Positions 55,901 to 64,000 are shown, counted from the stretch's first letter. The stretch: DNA of 64,000 nucleotides from an uncultured Bacteroidales bacterium (GCA_944325765.1 CALVBH010000021.1:1-64000), one strand, 5' to 3'. Made by a program: numbers and translations. The notes: generated by a model from the sequence alone, not told the origin.

Positions 55901-57429
55901 GCGAACTGCTGCCGGAAATAGTTGAACAGCAGCTGCGGCTTGTCCGAAAGGACGGCCAGCGGCGTGTCGTTCCCCATGGATGCCGTGGGTTCGGAGCCGT
56001 TCGTACACATCGGCGTGATTATCCTCTCGATGTCTTCCCGGGTAAACCCGAAATTCCGCAGCAGAATGTCATAGTCCCTTATGCTGTTTTCCACCTTTCT
56101 GCCGCTTTTCAGGGCATCGAGTTCTATCCTGTTTTCTGAAAGCCACTGCCTGTACGGCCTGGCGGAAGCCAGTTCCTCCTTCAGTTCGGCATCGTAGTGT
56201 ATCTTGCCTTCCTGAGTGTCCACCAAAAGCATCTTTCCGGGCTGGAGACGGCCCTTTTCCTGTATTTCATTAGGTTCGAAGTCTATGACCCCGGCTTCGC
56301 TTGCCACGACCATCATCCCTGTCTTGGTGATAAGGTATCTGGCAGGCCTCAGTCCGTTTCTGTCCAGCATACCGCCCGCGTAGCGTCCGTCGGTGAAGAG
56401 CAGTGCGGCCGGTCCGTCCCAAGGCTCCATCAGGATGGAATGGTATTCGTAAAAGGCCTTGAGGTCTTCGCTGATCGGATTCTTGTCGTTGAAGGACTCC
56501 GGCACGAGCATCGACATAGCGTGTGGCAGGCTCATCCCCGACATCATAAAGAATTCGAGGACGTTGTCCAGCGATGCACTGTCGCTCATCCCCGGCTGGA
56601 TTATCGGCCTGATAGCCTTTATGTCCGGGATTTCCGGCGTGGCGAGTACGCTTTCGCGGGCTTCCATCCAGGCGCGGTTGCCTCTTATGGTGTTGATTTC
56701 GCCGTTGTGCGCCAGCACCCTGAACGGCTGGGCCAGACTCCAGGTGGGGAAAGTATTGGTGCTGAATCTGGAGTGTACGAGGGCTATGCCGCTGGTAAAC
56801 CAGGGCTGGGAAAAGTCCGGAAAATACTCCCTCACCTGCATGGACGAGAGCATTCCCTTGTACACGATGATTCTGCTGGATAGGGAAACGATGTAGAAGT
56901 CCCGGTCATCGATGCGGTTCTCTATCTTTTTTCTTTTGATGTAAAGTTTCCTTTCGAAATTTTCCCCCGGGACATAGCCGGTGACGAAAATCTGCTTTAT
57001 GTCCGGTTCGCTTTCGCGGGCGGCCTGTCCGAGAATTTCGGAGTTCACCGGCACTGAACGCAGATGCATGAGTGAAAGTCCCTCCTTTTCGATTTCCTCT
57101 ATGATGATGCTGAAAATCTTTTCCTGTCTGGCGGCATCTTTCGGCAGGAAGACAAGTCCTGTCCCGTACTTCCCTTTCTCAGGAACGGGAATACCCTGGA
57201 GGAGGATGAATTCGTGGGGAATCTGCAGCATTATGCCGGCTCCGTCGCCTGTCTTGTTGTCGGCTCCTTCGGCCCCTCTGTGTTTCATATTTTCAAGCAC
57301 TTTCAGGGCCGAGTCCACTATCTCATGGGATTTGTCTCCATGGATGTTCACGATCATTCCTACACCGCATGCATCATGTTCGTAGCCTGCATCGTACAGA
57401 CCGTTTCCGAATGTAGTGTCCATAGTCAT
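52945..57429 (-). CDS. gltB: Glutamate synthase large subunit
   Basis: 1494 residues. Cys21 in GYEHDACGVGMIV is the glutaminase nucleophile exposed after removal of a short leader. A central and FMN-binding TIM barrel follows, the 3Fe-4S ligands are in CVMMRKCHSNTCPVGVATQ, and the C-terminal beta-helix is GXGXG-rich. It makes two glutamates from glutamine and 2-oxoglutarate with GltD. The start at 57429 places the Cys correctly; the frame to 57582 passes through the promoter box. Confidence 0.96.
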   Translation of the reverse strand: MTMDTTFGNGLYDAGYEHDACGVGMIVNIHGDKSHEIVDSALKVLENMKHRGAEGADNKTGDGAGIMLQIPHEFILLQGIPVPEKGKYGTGLVFLPKDAARQEKIFSIIIEEIEKEGLSLMHLRSVPVNSEILGQAARESEPDIKQIFVTGYVPGENFERKLYIKRKKIENRIDDRDFYIVSLSSRIIVYKGMLSSMQVREYFPDFSQPWFTSGIALVHSRFSTNTFPTWSLAQPFRVLAHNGEINTIRGNRAWMEARESVLATPEIPDIKAIRPIIQPGMSDSASLDNVLEFFMMSGMSLPHAMSMLVPESFNDKNPISEDLKAFYEYHSILMEPWDGPAALLFTDGRYAGGMLDRNGLRPARYLITKTGMMVVASEAGVIDFEPNEIQEKGRLQPGKMLLVDTQEGKIHYDAELKEELASARPYRQWLSENRIELDALKSGRKVENSIRDYDILLRNFGFTREDIERIITPMCTNGSEPTASMGNDTPLAVLSDKPQLLFNYFRQQFAQVTNPAIDPIREELVMSLTEYIGAVGMQILLPDEKHCKMVRLPHPVLTNTQLDILCNIRYKGFKTVKLPALFDVSEGRAGLQEALGRLCRQAEQSVDDGVNYIILSDRGVDSGHAAIPSLLAVSAVHHYLISVQKRVQTALIVESGEIREVMHAALLLGYGASAINPYMAFAVVDDLVKSERIQMNYETAEKNYIKAVCKGLYKIMSKMGISTIRSYRGAKIFEAIGIGEELLRTYFNTSVSTIGGIGLKEIAADCIRLHDSGFKPSEPSGILPNIGQFSYRKDGEKHAWNPETISTLQLATRTGDYRKFKEFTRLADEKDSPIFLRDFFRFRKNPIPVDEVEPVESIVKHFVTGAMSFGAISKEAHEALALAMNYLGTRSNTGEGGEDSVRFKETYDGISLNSKTKQIASGRFGVTAEYLVNAEEIQIKVAQGAKPGEGGQLPGFKVDGIIARTRHSIPGISLISPPPHHDIYSIEDLAQLIFDLKYVNPKAGVSVKLVSESGVGTIAAGVAKAKADIIVISGAEGGTGASPASSMRYAGISPEIGLSETQQTLVLNGLRGQVRLQTDGQLKTGRDIIAMALLGAEEFAFGTTVLIVLGCVMMRKCHSNTCPVGVATQNPELRKRFRGHYRYVVNYFEFLAREVREYLAEMGFRRLDDIVGRTDLIETVPAPENTKAAKLDFSRILSRAGGNCALHRISDQIHEIRNVRDVSIIEAAADAIDKKKEISLEYAISNTDRAVGAMLSGTVASRYGEAGLPADTVEIKFKGSAGQSFGAFLAHGISFRLEGEANDYLGKGLSGGRISVRPPVRSDFDAEKNTIAGNTLLYGATGGEVYINGRVGERFAVRNSGAVAVVEGVGDHCCEYMTGGRVVVLGSTGRNFAAGMSGGLAYVWDRDGKFDYFCNMEMVELSLLEDSSSRKELHELIRQHYLYTGSQLARKMLDDWNRYVDEFIQVTPIEYKRVLAEEQMKKLQQKIAEVQRDY

Positions 57430-57451
57430 ATCTGTCAAGTTCTTTTTCCGG

Positions 57452-57475
57452 GGGTTCCCGACGGGGACGGAACCC
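57452..57475 (-). promoter_or_regulatory. gltB leader hairpin
   Basis: GGGTTCC/GGAACCC with a ten-base GC-rich loop, 23-46 bp before the gltB start and after the -7 box, so it lies in the mRNA leader. A regulatory role is possible but unsupported. Confidence 0.4.
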
Positions 57476-57485
57476 TCATCCAATA

Positions 57486-57493
57486 CAAAATTA
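57486..57493 (-). promoter_or_regulatory. -7 box for gltB-gltD-asnB
   Basis: TAATTTTG on the minus strand, 57 bp before the gltB ATG. No clear -33 TTTG. Confidence 0.5.
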
Positions 57494-57540
57494 TGAAGAC
57501 CGCCCGGACCCGGTACCTGAAAACCGGAAAAACCGGCAAT

Positions 57541-57579
57541 AAAAAATAACGGCATTTCACTTTTTAAGCAAAATGCCGT
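57541..57579 (-). terminator. Terminator of the metal-efflux operon
   Basis: ACGGCATTT (57549-57557) and AAATGCCGT (57571-57579) form a 9-bp stem, followed on the minus strand by TATTTTTTATT. It lies 70 bp after the last gene of the operon. Confidence 0.8.
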
Positions 57580-57648
57580 CAATGCCGATATTCATTAATC
57601 CTTTTTCTTCCGGGGGTGACAATATGGAAGCGGGCTGTCGGCCGGAAG

Positions 57649-58881
57649 TCAGAGCCGGTTTCTGAAAAGACGTGCCGTGAGTTTCTGGCAGTTGTTCTGA
57701 AGGGTGATGCAGGAGGTCAGTATGGAATAGATGCCGGAAGTTTCCGTGAAATAGTCGATAAGGGAGATTTCCCCGCCTTCGACGGCCTGCCGGAGCAATG
57801 TCAGTGTTTCCCGCATCAGAGGCTCGTCGTATGCCTCGATGGCTGATTTGGTCTGGCTGATTTCATTCAGTATCGATCTCGCTTCCGTTTCCGCCTGAAG
57901 CCGGGCGTAATTCAGACTGCTTCGGGCGGACGTGGACCTGGCCTTGGCCATGGCCACTTTTCTGTGGTTCGAGAAAATCGGGATGGAACAGCCTACCAAA
58001 AAGCCGTGTTCCGCATCCCTGATGGCGGTATTCCGTCTGTATCCTACCTCTATTTTAGGTATCCATCCCTGCCTGTTTACCGATATCTCAGCCTTGGCGG
58101 CTTCAGCGGTATTTGCGGCCGCGATGATGGATGCGTCTCCGCTCAGATATTCTTCTACGGCAGCTTCATAGTCCGATATGTCTTCAGTCAGAGGAAATTC
58201 ATCCGCTTCGAAGACGATTTCCTGTCCGCCGTTCATCGCGGACAGACTCTTGCAGGCCGCGTCCAGGGCGGCATTGTTCGCGGCCACGTCCGTAGCCACG
58301 CTCATCAGTTCCATCCTGATCTTGTTCACTTCCAGCGCCGATGCATCTCCCGTTTCCAGTCTCTGCCCGTAGAGCAGGAGCAGTTCGTCGGCGATTTCAG
58401 ACTGCATGGCCAGCAGCCTGCCTATCTGGCGGTACATGATGATGTCCAGGCAGAGGTTCTTGGCATCCAGGAGGATACGCTGTCTTTCCGCATTCAGCCC
58501 GCTCTCTATCGCGGCACGTGAAAATTCGTTCCTTTTATGTCTGGCCGCATAGACGGTCGGAAAATCGAATCCCTGGGAGACCACGAGTTCGGATCCGGCC
58601 TGACCGTTTACTCCCGCACTGTAGAAAGAACTGTATTCTATCGTAGGGTCTTCGAGAAAATTTTCGGTTTTCAACTGGAAATCCATGGCTTCGCTGTCCT
58701 GGACGAGGGCCGCGAGTTCGGGATTGTTGCCGGCGACGGCCGACAGGACTTCGTCCACATTGTCTGTCCGGAGGACAGTGTCAGCAGAGGCGGCAGCCGG
58801 AGAGACACCGGCATTGTCCTGACCCTTGAGGGGCAGGATGCATAAAAAGGAAATTATGGGGATGGTGAGGATGGTTTTCAT
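57649..58881 (-). CDS. CzcC-like outer-membrane efflux protein
   Basis: 410 residues with a signal peptide (MKTILTIPIISFLCILPLKG) and the OEP (TolC-like) fold: AVAGNNPELAALVQDSEAMD starts the first repeat. Third gene of the czc operon, in which it would be the outer-membrane exit duct for the RND pump. Substrate is a metal cation by context. Confidence 0.9.
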   Translation of the reverse strand: MKTILTIPIISFLCILPLKGQDNAGVSPAAASADTVLRTDNVDEVLSAVAGNNPELAALVQDSEAMDFQLKTENFLEDPTIEYSSFYSAGVNGQAGSELVVSQGFDFPTVYAARHKRNEFSRAAIESGLNAERQRILLDAKNLCLDIIMYRQIGRLLAMQSEIADELLLLYGQRLETGDASALEVNKIRMELMSVATDVAANNAALDAACKSLSAMNGGQEIVFEADEFPLTEDISDYEAAVEEYLSGDASIIAAANTAEAAKAEISVNRQGWIPKIEVGYRRNTAIRDAEHGFLVGCSIPIFSNHRKVAMAKARSTSARSSLNYARLQAETEARSILNEISQTKSAIEAYDEPLMRETLTLLRQAVEGGEISLIDYFTETSGIYSILTSCITLQNNCQKLTARLFRNRL

Positions 58882-58917
58882 GGAGGTTGTTTTTATATTT
58901 TATGACAGATCCCCCGA

Positions 58918-61900
58918 CTATGCTCGGGATGACATTTCTTCGCCGGTTTCCCTGCGGTGCAGCCACCAGTACATTACCGGCACTATGAAGCCGTTCAGGA
59001 AAGTCGAGGTCAGAAGTCCTCCGAGAATCACTTTCGCCATAGGGCTCTGGATTTCATTCCCTGGCAAATCACCTTTCAATGCTAACGGAATCAGGGCCAG
59101 GGCGGACGAAAGCGCAGTCATCAGAATCGGGTTGAGCCTGTCCAAAGAGCCTTGTATGATGCTGTCATACAGCGTATGTCCCTGTTCCCGCAGTAGGTTG
59201 TAATGGCTTATGAGCAGCATTCCGTTCCTCGTGGCGATGCCGAAAAGCGAGATGAAGCCTATAATGGCAGGAATGCTCAGTTCTCCGGTGGTCAGAAGCA
59301 GGGCGAATACGCCACCGATAAGCGCCAAAGGCAGATTCAGCAGGACGACTCCGCTCTGGGCCGCGTTCTTGAACTGCATATACAGGAGCAGGAAGATGAC
59401 GATGATGCTCATCAGGGAGGTGAGCAGGAGGATGCGGCTCGCGGCTTTCTCGCTTTCGAACTGGCCTCCGTATTCTATATGGTAGCCTTCCGGCAGGACT
59501 ATGTTTTCGTCCACGAGTCTGCGGATGTCATCCACCACGCTGCCCACGTCGCGGCCCGCCGCGTTGGCGGAAATCACGACCTTCCGCTTCACGTTTTCAC
59601 GGTTTATGGCGTTGGGCCCGGTCGAGGAAACCACGTCCGCCACGTATGAGAGAGGCAGTTTGTTCCCGGCGGCGTCATCTATCATCAGGTCGCGGATTCT
59701 TTCGGCCGACCCGCGGTCGCTTTCGGCGGCACGGACCACAAGATTGAAGGCTTTGCCCTGCTCATATACCTGGGATACGGTTTCTCCGGCCATATTCACT
59801 GTCACGAATTCGCTGAATGCCGGCATGGAAATCCCGTATTTCGCCAGCATTTCGCGCTTTGGAATTATCTTGATTTCAGGCCGTTCTATCTGCTGTTCCA
59901 CATTCAGGTCGGCGATGCCTTCCACTCCGCTTATCAGGTCCCGGATATTGTTCCCTATGCGGAACATCCTGTTGAGGTCATCTCCGAACAGTTTTATGGC
60001 GATGCTGGCCTGCGTACCGCTCAGCATGGCATCGATACGGTGGCTTATGGGCTGGCCGATTTCGATGTTCGCCCCGGAAATGGCCGAGAGTTTTTCCCGG
60101 ACTTCAGCCAGTACTTCGGCATGGGAGCGGTCCTTCAACTCGAACGGAGCTTCTATCTCGGAGACGTTCACTCCGAGTGCGTGCTCATCCAGCTCGGCGC
60201 GTCCCGTCTTGCGGGCCACCGTATAGATTTCCGGAACCGAAAGCAGTATCTCTTCGGCCTGTCTGCCGATTTTGTCGGATTCTTCCAGGGAAATTCCCGG
60301 CAGGGAGCTGACGTTTATAGTGAAGGAGCCTTCGTTGAATGCAGGGAGAAAACTGTGCCCGAGGGTGAAGAACAGTCCCAGGGCCACGCAGAACAGGGCC
60401 ACCGTGGCACTTACGACACTGATTTTATGCCGCATCACCCATTCCAGCGCCTTCCGGTAATATTTCTTCAGCCAGACGGCGAGAAACGCTTCCTTCGGGA
60501 TCCCGTTCCCCTTTATCCTGTAGTCGAGCATATAGCTGCAGAGCACCGGGGTCAGGGTGAGGGCCACTAACGTGGATGCGAACAGAGCCGTGATGAAAGC
60601 CACACCGAGCGGGGCGAGCATCCTTCCTTCCATTCCGGAAAGGAAGAAGAGCGGCACGAAACTGACCACGATTATCAGGGTGGAGTTCAGAATCGGCATC
60701 CTGACTTCTTTCGACGCTTCGAAAACGACCTCTATGATCGGACGCTGCGACTCTTTCGGCAGGGCCTTGTTCGCCCTGATATGTTTCCACACGTTTTCCA
60801 CATCCACTATCGCGTCATCCACCAGCGAGCCTATGGCTATGGCCAGTCCGCCGAGACTCATAGTGTTGATGGTCATCCCCATCCAGTTGAGGGTAAGTAT
60901 AGAGATGAGTATCGACAGCGGCAGTGTAATGAGGGAAATGACCGTGGTGCGGGCATTCGCCAGAAACAGGACAAGCACTATGACCACGAAGATGGCACCC
61001 TCGTAAAGGGATGATTTTACGTTGCTTATGGAACTTTCTATGAAACGGGCCTGGCGGAAGGTGTCGGTAGACAGTTTCACATCGGCAGGCAGGTTTTTCT
61101 GTACGTCCTTCAGGGCCTCCTCGATTTTGGCCGTCAGTTCGAGTGTCCCCGTATCAGGCTGTTTCGTCACCGTCACGAGCACCGCAGGCTTGCCCTTTTC
61201 CGATGCCGTCCCCAATTTGGGCTGTTGGGCGCCGATGCGTACATCGGCAATGTCTTCGAGAGTGACCGGTGCCCCGTTCACGGTCTTGATTACCGATCTC
61301 GCCATCTCGCGGACGTCTTCCGTAGAGACGACTCCGCGGACAATGTATTCGTTCCCGAACTCATATATGACGCCTCCGTTGGTATTCCGGTTCATCCCGC
61401 GGGTGACATCCATCACCTCACCGAGGGTGATGCCGTAGTATTTCATCTTCTCGGGATGTATCAGCACCTGATATTCCCTGATATCGCCGCCGAGGACCGC
61501 TACCTGGGCCACTCCTCCGGTAGAGAGAAGCCTCGGCCTGATGGTCCAGTCGGCGATGGTCCTCAGATCGAGCATCGAAGTGCTGTCTGCCGTCATTCCG
61601 ACTATCAGGAGTTCTCCCAGAATGGATGACTGGGGCCCGAGAGTCGGGTTGCCGACATTTTCAGGCAGTTCTTCCGCTGCCATGGCTATCTTTTCGGAAA
61701 CTATCTGGCGGGCCAGGTATATATCCGTATCCCAGTCGAACTCCACCCAGACTACGGAGAATCCCGTGGTGGACGAAGACCTTACCCGGCGGACTCCCGT
61801 AGCGCCGTTGACTGCGGTTTCGATGGGGAAGGTGACCAACTGTTCCACCTCTTCGGCAGCCATGCCTCCGGCCTCCGTCATTACGACCACTGTCGGGGCG

Positions 61901-62028
61901 TTCAGGTCCGGGAAGACATCCACTTCGGTATGGTTCATCGTATAGGCTCCCGCAGCCATCAGCAGGATGGCTGCCACGAGAACCAGTAGCCTGTTGTTCA
62001 GTGAAAATCTGATTATCGCGTTCAGCAT
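58918..62028 (-). CDS. CusA/CzcA-family heavy-metal RND pump
   Basis: 1036 residues with twelve membrane helices and two large periplasmic loops. The N-terminus MLNAIIRFSLNNRLLVLVAA is typical. The helix-4 proton-relay region is LGGLAIAIGSLVDDAIVDVEN. It has the long HME-type porter domains and ends in an acidic-basic tail. It exports heavy-metal cations (copper, silver, zinc, cobalt or cadmium class); which one cannot be read from sequence here. Confidence 0.94.
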   Translation of the reverse strand: MLNAIIRFSLNNRLLVLVAAILLMAAGAYTMNHTEVDVFPDLNAPTVVVMTEAGGMAAEEVEQLVTFPIETAVNGATGVRRVRSSSTTGFSVVWVEFDWDTDIYLARQIVSEKIAMAAEELPENVGNPTLGPQSSILGELLIVGMTADSTSMLDLRTIADWTIRPRLLSTGGVAQVAVLGGDIREYQVLIHPEKMKYYGITLGEVMDVTRGMNRNTNGGVIYEFGNEYIVRGVVSTEDVREMARSVIKTVNGAPVTLEDIADVRIGAQQPKLGTASEKGKPAVLVTVTKQPDTGTLELTAKIEEALKDVQKNLPADVKLSTDTFRQARFIESSISNVKSSLYEGAIFVVIVLVLFLANARTTVISLITLPLSILISILTLNWMGMTINTMSLGGLAIAIGSLVDDAIVDVENVWKHIRANKALPKESQRPIIEVVFEASKEVRMPILNSTLIIVVSFVPLFFLSGMEGRMLAPLGVAFITALFASTLVALTLTPVLCSYMLDYRIKGNGIPKEAFLAVWLKKYYRKALEWVMRHKISVVSATVALFCVALGLFFTLGHSFLPAFNEGSFTINVSSLPGISLEESDKIGRQAEEILLSVPEIYTVARKTGRAELDEHALGVNVSEIEAPFELKDRSHAEVLAEVREKLSAISGANIEIGQPISHRIDAMLSGTQASIAIKLFGDDLNRMFRIGNNIRDLISGVEGIADLNVEQQIERPEIKIIPKREMLAKYGISMPAFSEFVTVNMAGETVSQVYEQGKAFNLVVRAAESDRGSAERIRDLMIDDAAGNKLPLSYVADVVSSTGPNAINRENVKRKVVISANAAGRDVGSVVDDIRRLVDENIVLPEGYHIEYGGQFESEKAASRILLLTSLMSIIVIFLLLYMQFKNAAQSGVVLLNLPLALIGGVFALLLTTGELSIPAIIGFISLFGIATRNGMLLISHYNLLREQGHTLYDSIIQGSLDRLNPILMTALSSALALIPLALKGDLPGNEIQSPMAKVILGGLLTSTFLNGFIVPVMYWWLHRRETGEEMSSRA

Positions 62029-62040
62029 TTCGCAAGGCTT

Positions 62041-63246
62041 TTAATGGTTGTGGGTATGTGCGGGAATTATATTGGATGCTGACGCGAGTTTTACTTTCAT
62101 GGCCCCGGCCGTTACGACCGTATCCCCGGCTTTGACGCCTTCTATGATTTCCGCCCTCCTGCCGTCGCTTTCTCCCAAGGCCACTTCCTGTTTCCTGTAG
62201 CAGCTGTCATCTATTTTCAGATAGACATAGTAAAGCCCCTGTTCTTCGGTCAGGGCGGAAACAGGTACTGAAATCACGTTGTTCCTCGGCGAAGTCAGAA
62301 GCCATACTTCCGCGAAAGAGCCTGGTATGACGCCCGTCCTGCTTTCGAATTCGAAAGTGACGGGAGTATAGTAGGATGAGCCGGCGGAAATTTTTCCCCT
62401 GGAAAGGAGGCGGCCGCCGAGAGAGTCCGTGTTCAGGACCGTCTCGCTGTACGGAGTGGAGAAGTTGGCTGAAGTGATTTCTCCGAGCCTGTCGTAATAT
62501 CTCTGGGAAACGTCTGCCCTGAGGATGAACTTCCTGTTTTTCACTATGCTGGCGAGAGGCGTCCCGGTCGTCACGAAATCGCCTTCGTTTACCAGAATGT
62601 CTTTTATATATCCCTGGAACGGAGATTCTATCTGTACTCCGGTCCCGTCCGCATTCGGTTTCAGCGCCTCGTAAGCCGTTCTGGCATTTTCGTATGCTTC
62701 CTTTATCCTGATGAAGTCTTTCTGGGAAACAATCCTGTCATCCACGAGCTTCGAAGTGCGCAAGTATTCGGCTTTCGCCGTTTCGTATGCAATCCTGGCC
62801 TTCACTATACGATTCCCGTCCTGTATATTGCCGGAGAGCAGGGAAAACAGAGGTTCGCCGTTCCCGACCTTCATTCCTGCAGCGTAGTTTCCGCTGAATG
62901 ATACTATCCCGTCGGATGTCGCTACCAGCATCTTCTCGTCCCCGACGGCAGGAAGTATCTGCCCCCCTGTCCTGATTACTCCTCTGAATCCGGACGGGAT
63001 GATTTTCTCGACGGCAATTCCTGCCGCTTCCGCCTTTTCAGGCGCAATGACGATTTCGTCCGAATGTCCGGCCCCGTGTTCCGGTCCTTCATGTTCGGCT
63101 TCGTGGTCGTGAGGGTCGATGTTTTCGTGGTCGCTGACTGTTTCCGTGTGCGTGCTGTGGTCGTGCACGCCGGTGCGGGTGGAATTACAGGACCATATCA
63201 GGAGCAGTGCGCAGGCAGCACCTGACAGCAAGGTCAGTTTCTTCAT
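62041..63246 (-). CDS. CzcB/CusB-like lipoprotein adaptor with His-rich N-terminus
   Basis: 401 residues. Lipoprotein signal with lipobox LIWSC (Cys20), then a His-rich metal-binding stretch (HDHSTH, HDHEAEH, HGAGH), a lipoyl and alpha-hairpin region and a beta-barrel of the RND adaptor type (GVIRTGGQILPAVGDEKMLV). It ends in HTHNH, another metal-binding motif. First gene of the operon, 12 bp before the pump gene. A zinc or copper link is inferred from the histidines. Confidence 0.92.
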   Translation of the reverse strand: MKKLTLLSGAACALLLIWSCNSTRTGVHDHSTHTETVSDHENIDPHDHEAEHEGPEHGAGHSDEIVIAPEKAEAAGIAVEKIIPSGFRGVIRTGGQILPAVGDEKMLVATSDGIVSFSGNYAAGMKVGNGEPLFSLLSGNIQDGNRIVKARIAYETAKAEYLRTSKLVDDRIVSQKDFIRIKEAYENARTAYEALKPNADGTGVQIESPFQGYIKDILVNEGDFVTTGTPLASIVKNRKFILRADVSQRYYDRLGEITSANFSTPYSETVLNTDSLGGRLLSRGKISAGSSYYTPVTFEFESRTGVIPGSFAEVWLLTSPRNNVISVPVSALTEEQGLYYVYLKIDDSCYRKQEVALGESDGRRAEIIEGVKAGDTVVTAGAMKVKLASASNIIPAHTHNH

Positions 63247-63287
63247 ATTTTCACAACGTTTTTAATTCGTGGGAATTTCAACGGATG

Positions 63288-63295
63288 CAAAAATA
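63288..63295 (-). promoter_or_regulatory. -7 box of the metal-efflux operon
   Basis: TATTTTTG on the minus strand, 41 bp before the adaptor ATG. The -33 area is taken up by the palindrome at 63306-63324. Confidence 0.6.
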
Positions 63296-63305
63296 CTTTT
63301 CTACC

Positions 63306-63324
63306 CTCGCAACCCGGTTGCAAG
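63306..63324. promoter_or_regulatory. Candidate Fur-family operator
   Basis: GCAACC-C-GGTTGC (63309-63321) is a perfect 13-bp palindrome, extended with one mismatch to 19 bp. It overlaps the -33 position of the efflux promoter, next to a Fur-family gene. It also abuts the left end of the inverted-repeat element. Confidence 0.55.
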
Positions 63325-63446
63325 AGGGTGACCCAAAAGGGTACTTTCTGCGTTACGCTTGATTCGAAAATCCTCATTTACATCAGTAAACTCCGGTTTT
63401 CTCATCTGCGCAAGCCTTGAAATTCCTCCTTTTGGGTCACCCTCTT
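63322..63446. mobile_element. 125-bp MITE-like inverted-repeat element, intact
   Basis: Terminal inverted repeats AAGAGGGTGACCCAAAAGG (63322-63340) and its exact complement (63428-63446) enclose 87 bp. The minus strand holds a short open frame with DVNEDFRIKRNAESTLLGHP. A worn, internally deleted copy lies at 9692-9761. It encodes no transposase, so any movement would need one in trans. Confidence 0.8.
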
Positions 63447-63448
63447 TA

Positions 63449-63469
63449 GGTGTGTCAGAATGACACACC
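63449..63469. terminator. Hairpin over the Fur-family stop codon
   Basis: GGTGTGTCA/TGACACACC, a perfect 9-bp stem with a three-base loop; the stop codon lies within it. No T-run follows on the minus strand, so it may protect the 3' end rather than terminate. Confidence 0.5.
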
Positions 63470-63880
63470 GTATTTCCGGCACTCGGGACAGATGCCCTTG
63501 ATGATGTAATTGATGGAGTTGGCCTGAAAGCCCTGCGGAAGGCTGACAATGGGTGCGGAAATGTCTTTCAGACAGAATGTCCTGTGGCAGGATTCGCAGT
63601 AGAAGTGCGTGTGCATGTCTGCGAGGGTGCATTCGTCTTCACCTTCGCAGACTTCGTATTTGACCGAGCCGCTTCCGTCATCGATGGCATGTACGACATG
63701 CTTCTTTACGAACAGTTCCAGCGTCCTGAAAATGCTGGATTTGTCTACGGTCTCCAGGGCCGATTCCAAATCGCCGAGCGACATCGTTCCGGAAGCATTC
63801 ATCAGCGCATTCAGAACAAGAATCCTGATGGAGGTGACTCTGACCCCTTTTTTCTCGAGTCGTTCTATGCAGTTTTCCAT
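63455..63880 (-). CDS. Fur-family metalloregulator
   Basis: 141 residues: N-terminal winged helix (RVTSIRILVLNALMNASGTMS, DKSSIFRTLELFVKKHVVHA) and C-terminal metal domain with HTHFYCESCHRTFCL and the second zinc pair CPECRKYG. This is the Fur/Zur/PerR superfamily; next to a metal-efflux operon a zinc or copper response is likely. Start at 63880 (MENCIERLEKKG) removes a 35-codon extension unlike the family. Confidence 0.92.
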   Translation of the reverse strand: MENCIERLEKKGVRVTSIRILVLNALMNASGTMSLGDLESALETVDKSSIFRTLELFVKKHVVHAIDDGSGSVKYEVCEGEDECTLADMHTHFYCESCHRTFCLKDISAPIVSLPQGFQANSINYIIKGICPECRKYGVSF

Positions 63881-63926
63881 AATCACAAGCAAAAAAAGCA
63901 GTACCGTCAAGTTCCTTTCCCCGGGT

Positions 63927-64000
63927 TTACAGCATCTGCCCGCCGATGAATTCGCGCATAATCGAAGTCGGGGGAATGGCGGCAATTTCGGCAGGGGAAA
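63927..64000 (-). CDS. C-terminal end of an unidentified protein (partial)
   Basis: A minus-strand frame enters at the window edge and reads SPAEIAAIPPTSIMREFIGG then QML and stop at 63927. The pattern faintly recalls the tail of NUDIX hydrolases, but too little is visible to name it. Confidence 0.45.
   Translation of the reverse strand, partial: SPAEIAAIPPTSIMREFIGGQML

Overview
The window looks like a Bacteroidales chromosome, most likely Rikenellaceae/Alistipes-like. This is an inference from gene content, not a database match. Supporting traits are fused SecDF, type III glutamine synthetase, DapL-type lysine synthesis, a TonB-type protein, an eukaryote-like single-chain glycyl-tRNA synthetase, and many copies of the Bacteroidetes -7 promoter box TAnnTTTG, several of which settle start codons.

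Layout. 0-8 kb is core housekeeping: hflX, a TonB-type protein, ybeY, mnmG, ruvA, sufS-sufE-DUF59 and folK. Two 16-bp TGTTCCACGTGGAACA palindromes (parS-like) lie inside and just after mnmG. 8-14 kb is a decayed accessory zone: a short BspA-like lipoprotein gene, two frameshifted surface-protein pseudogenes on either side of glyS, a degenerate copy of a short inverted-repeat element, and an orphan AAA ATPase. 14-19 kb holds a ThiL-like protein lacking its catalytic aspartates, divergent from a 1064-residue TIR-Sel1 protein, then a secreted endonuclease/exonuclease/phosphatase-family protein. 19-30 kb is core: dnaE, secDF, a PD40/SPOR surface protein, nfeD-like, floA and tRNA-Ser(GCU).

30-36 kb is an AraC-type regulator convergent with a TolC/HlyD/two-permease export operon that has no ATPase subunit. 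36-39 kb carries a 741-residue lipoprotein of unknown function and scraps of dead genes. 39-57 kb is a nitrogen and amino-acid block: two tandem glnN genes, dapL, dapF, an outer-membrane protein, a P-II gene, amtB, asnB, gltD and gltB. A DUF4143-type ATPase gene has been inserted at the 3' end of asnB. It is flanked by 44-bp direct repeats and preceded by a 50-bp perfect palindrome. 57-64 kb is a CzcCBA/Cus-type metal efflux operon next to a Fur-family regulator, with an intact 125-bp inverted-repeat element between them.

How it works together. AmtB and P-II bring in and sense ammonium, GlnN and GltBD fix it into glutamine and glutamate, AsnB makes asparagine, and DapL/DapF make meso-diaminopimelate. 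The strongest candidates for something undescribed are the palindrome-linked ATPase unit that rebuilds the asnB 3' end, the TIR-Sel1 protein with its divergent ThiL-like partner, and the parS-like site carried in a lineage-specific insert of MnmG.
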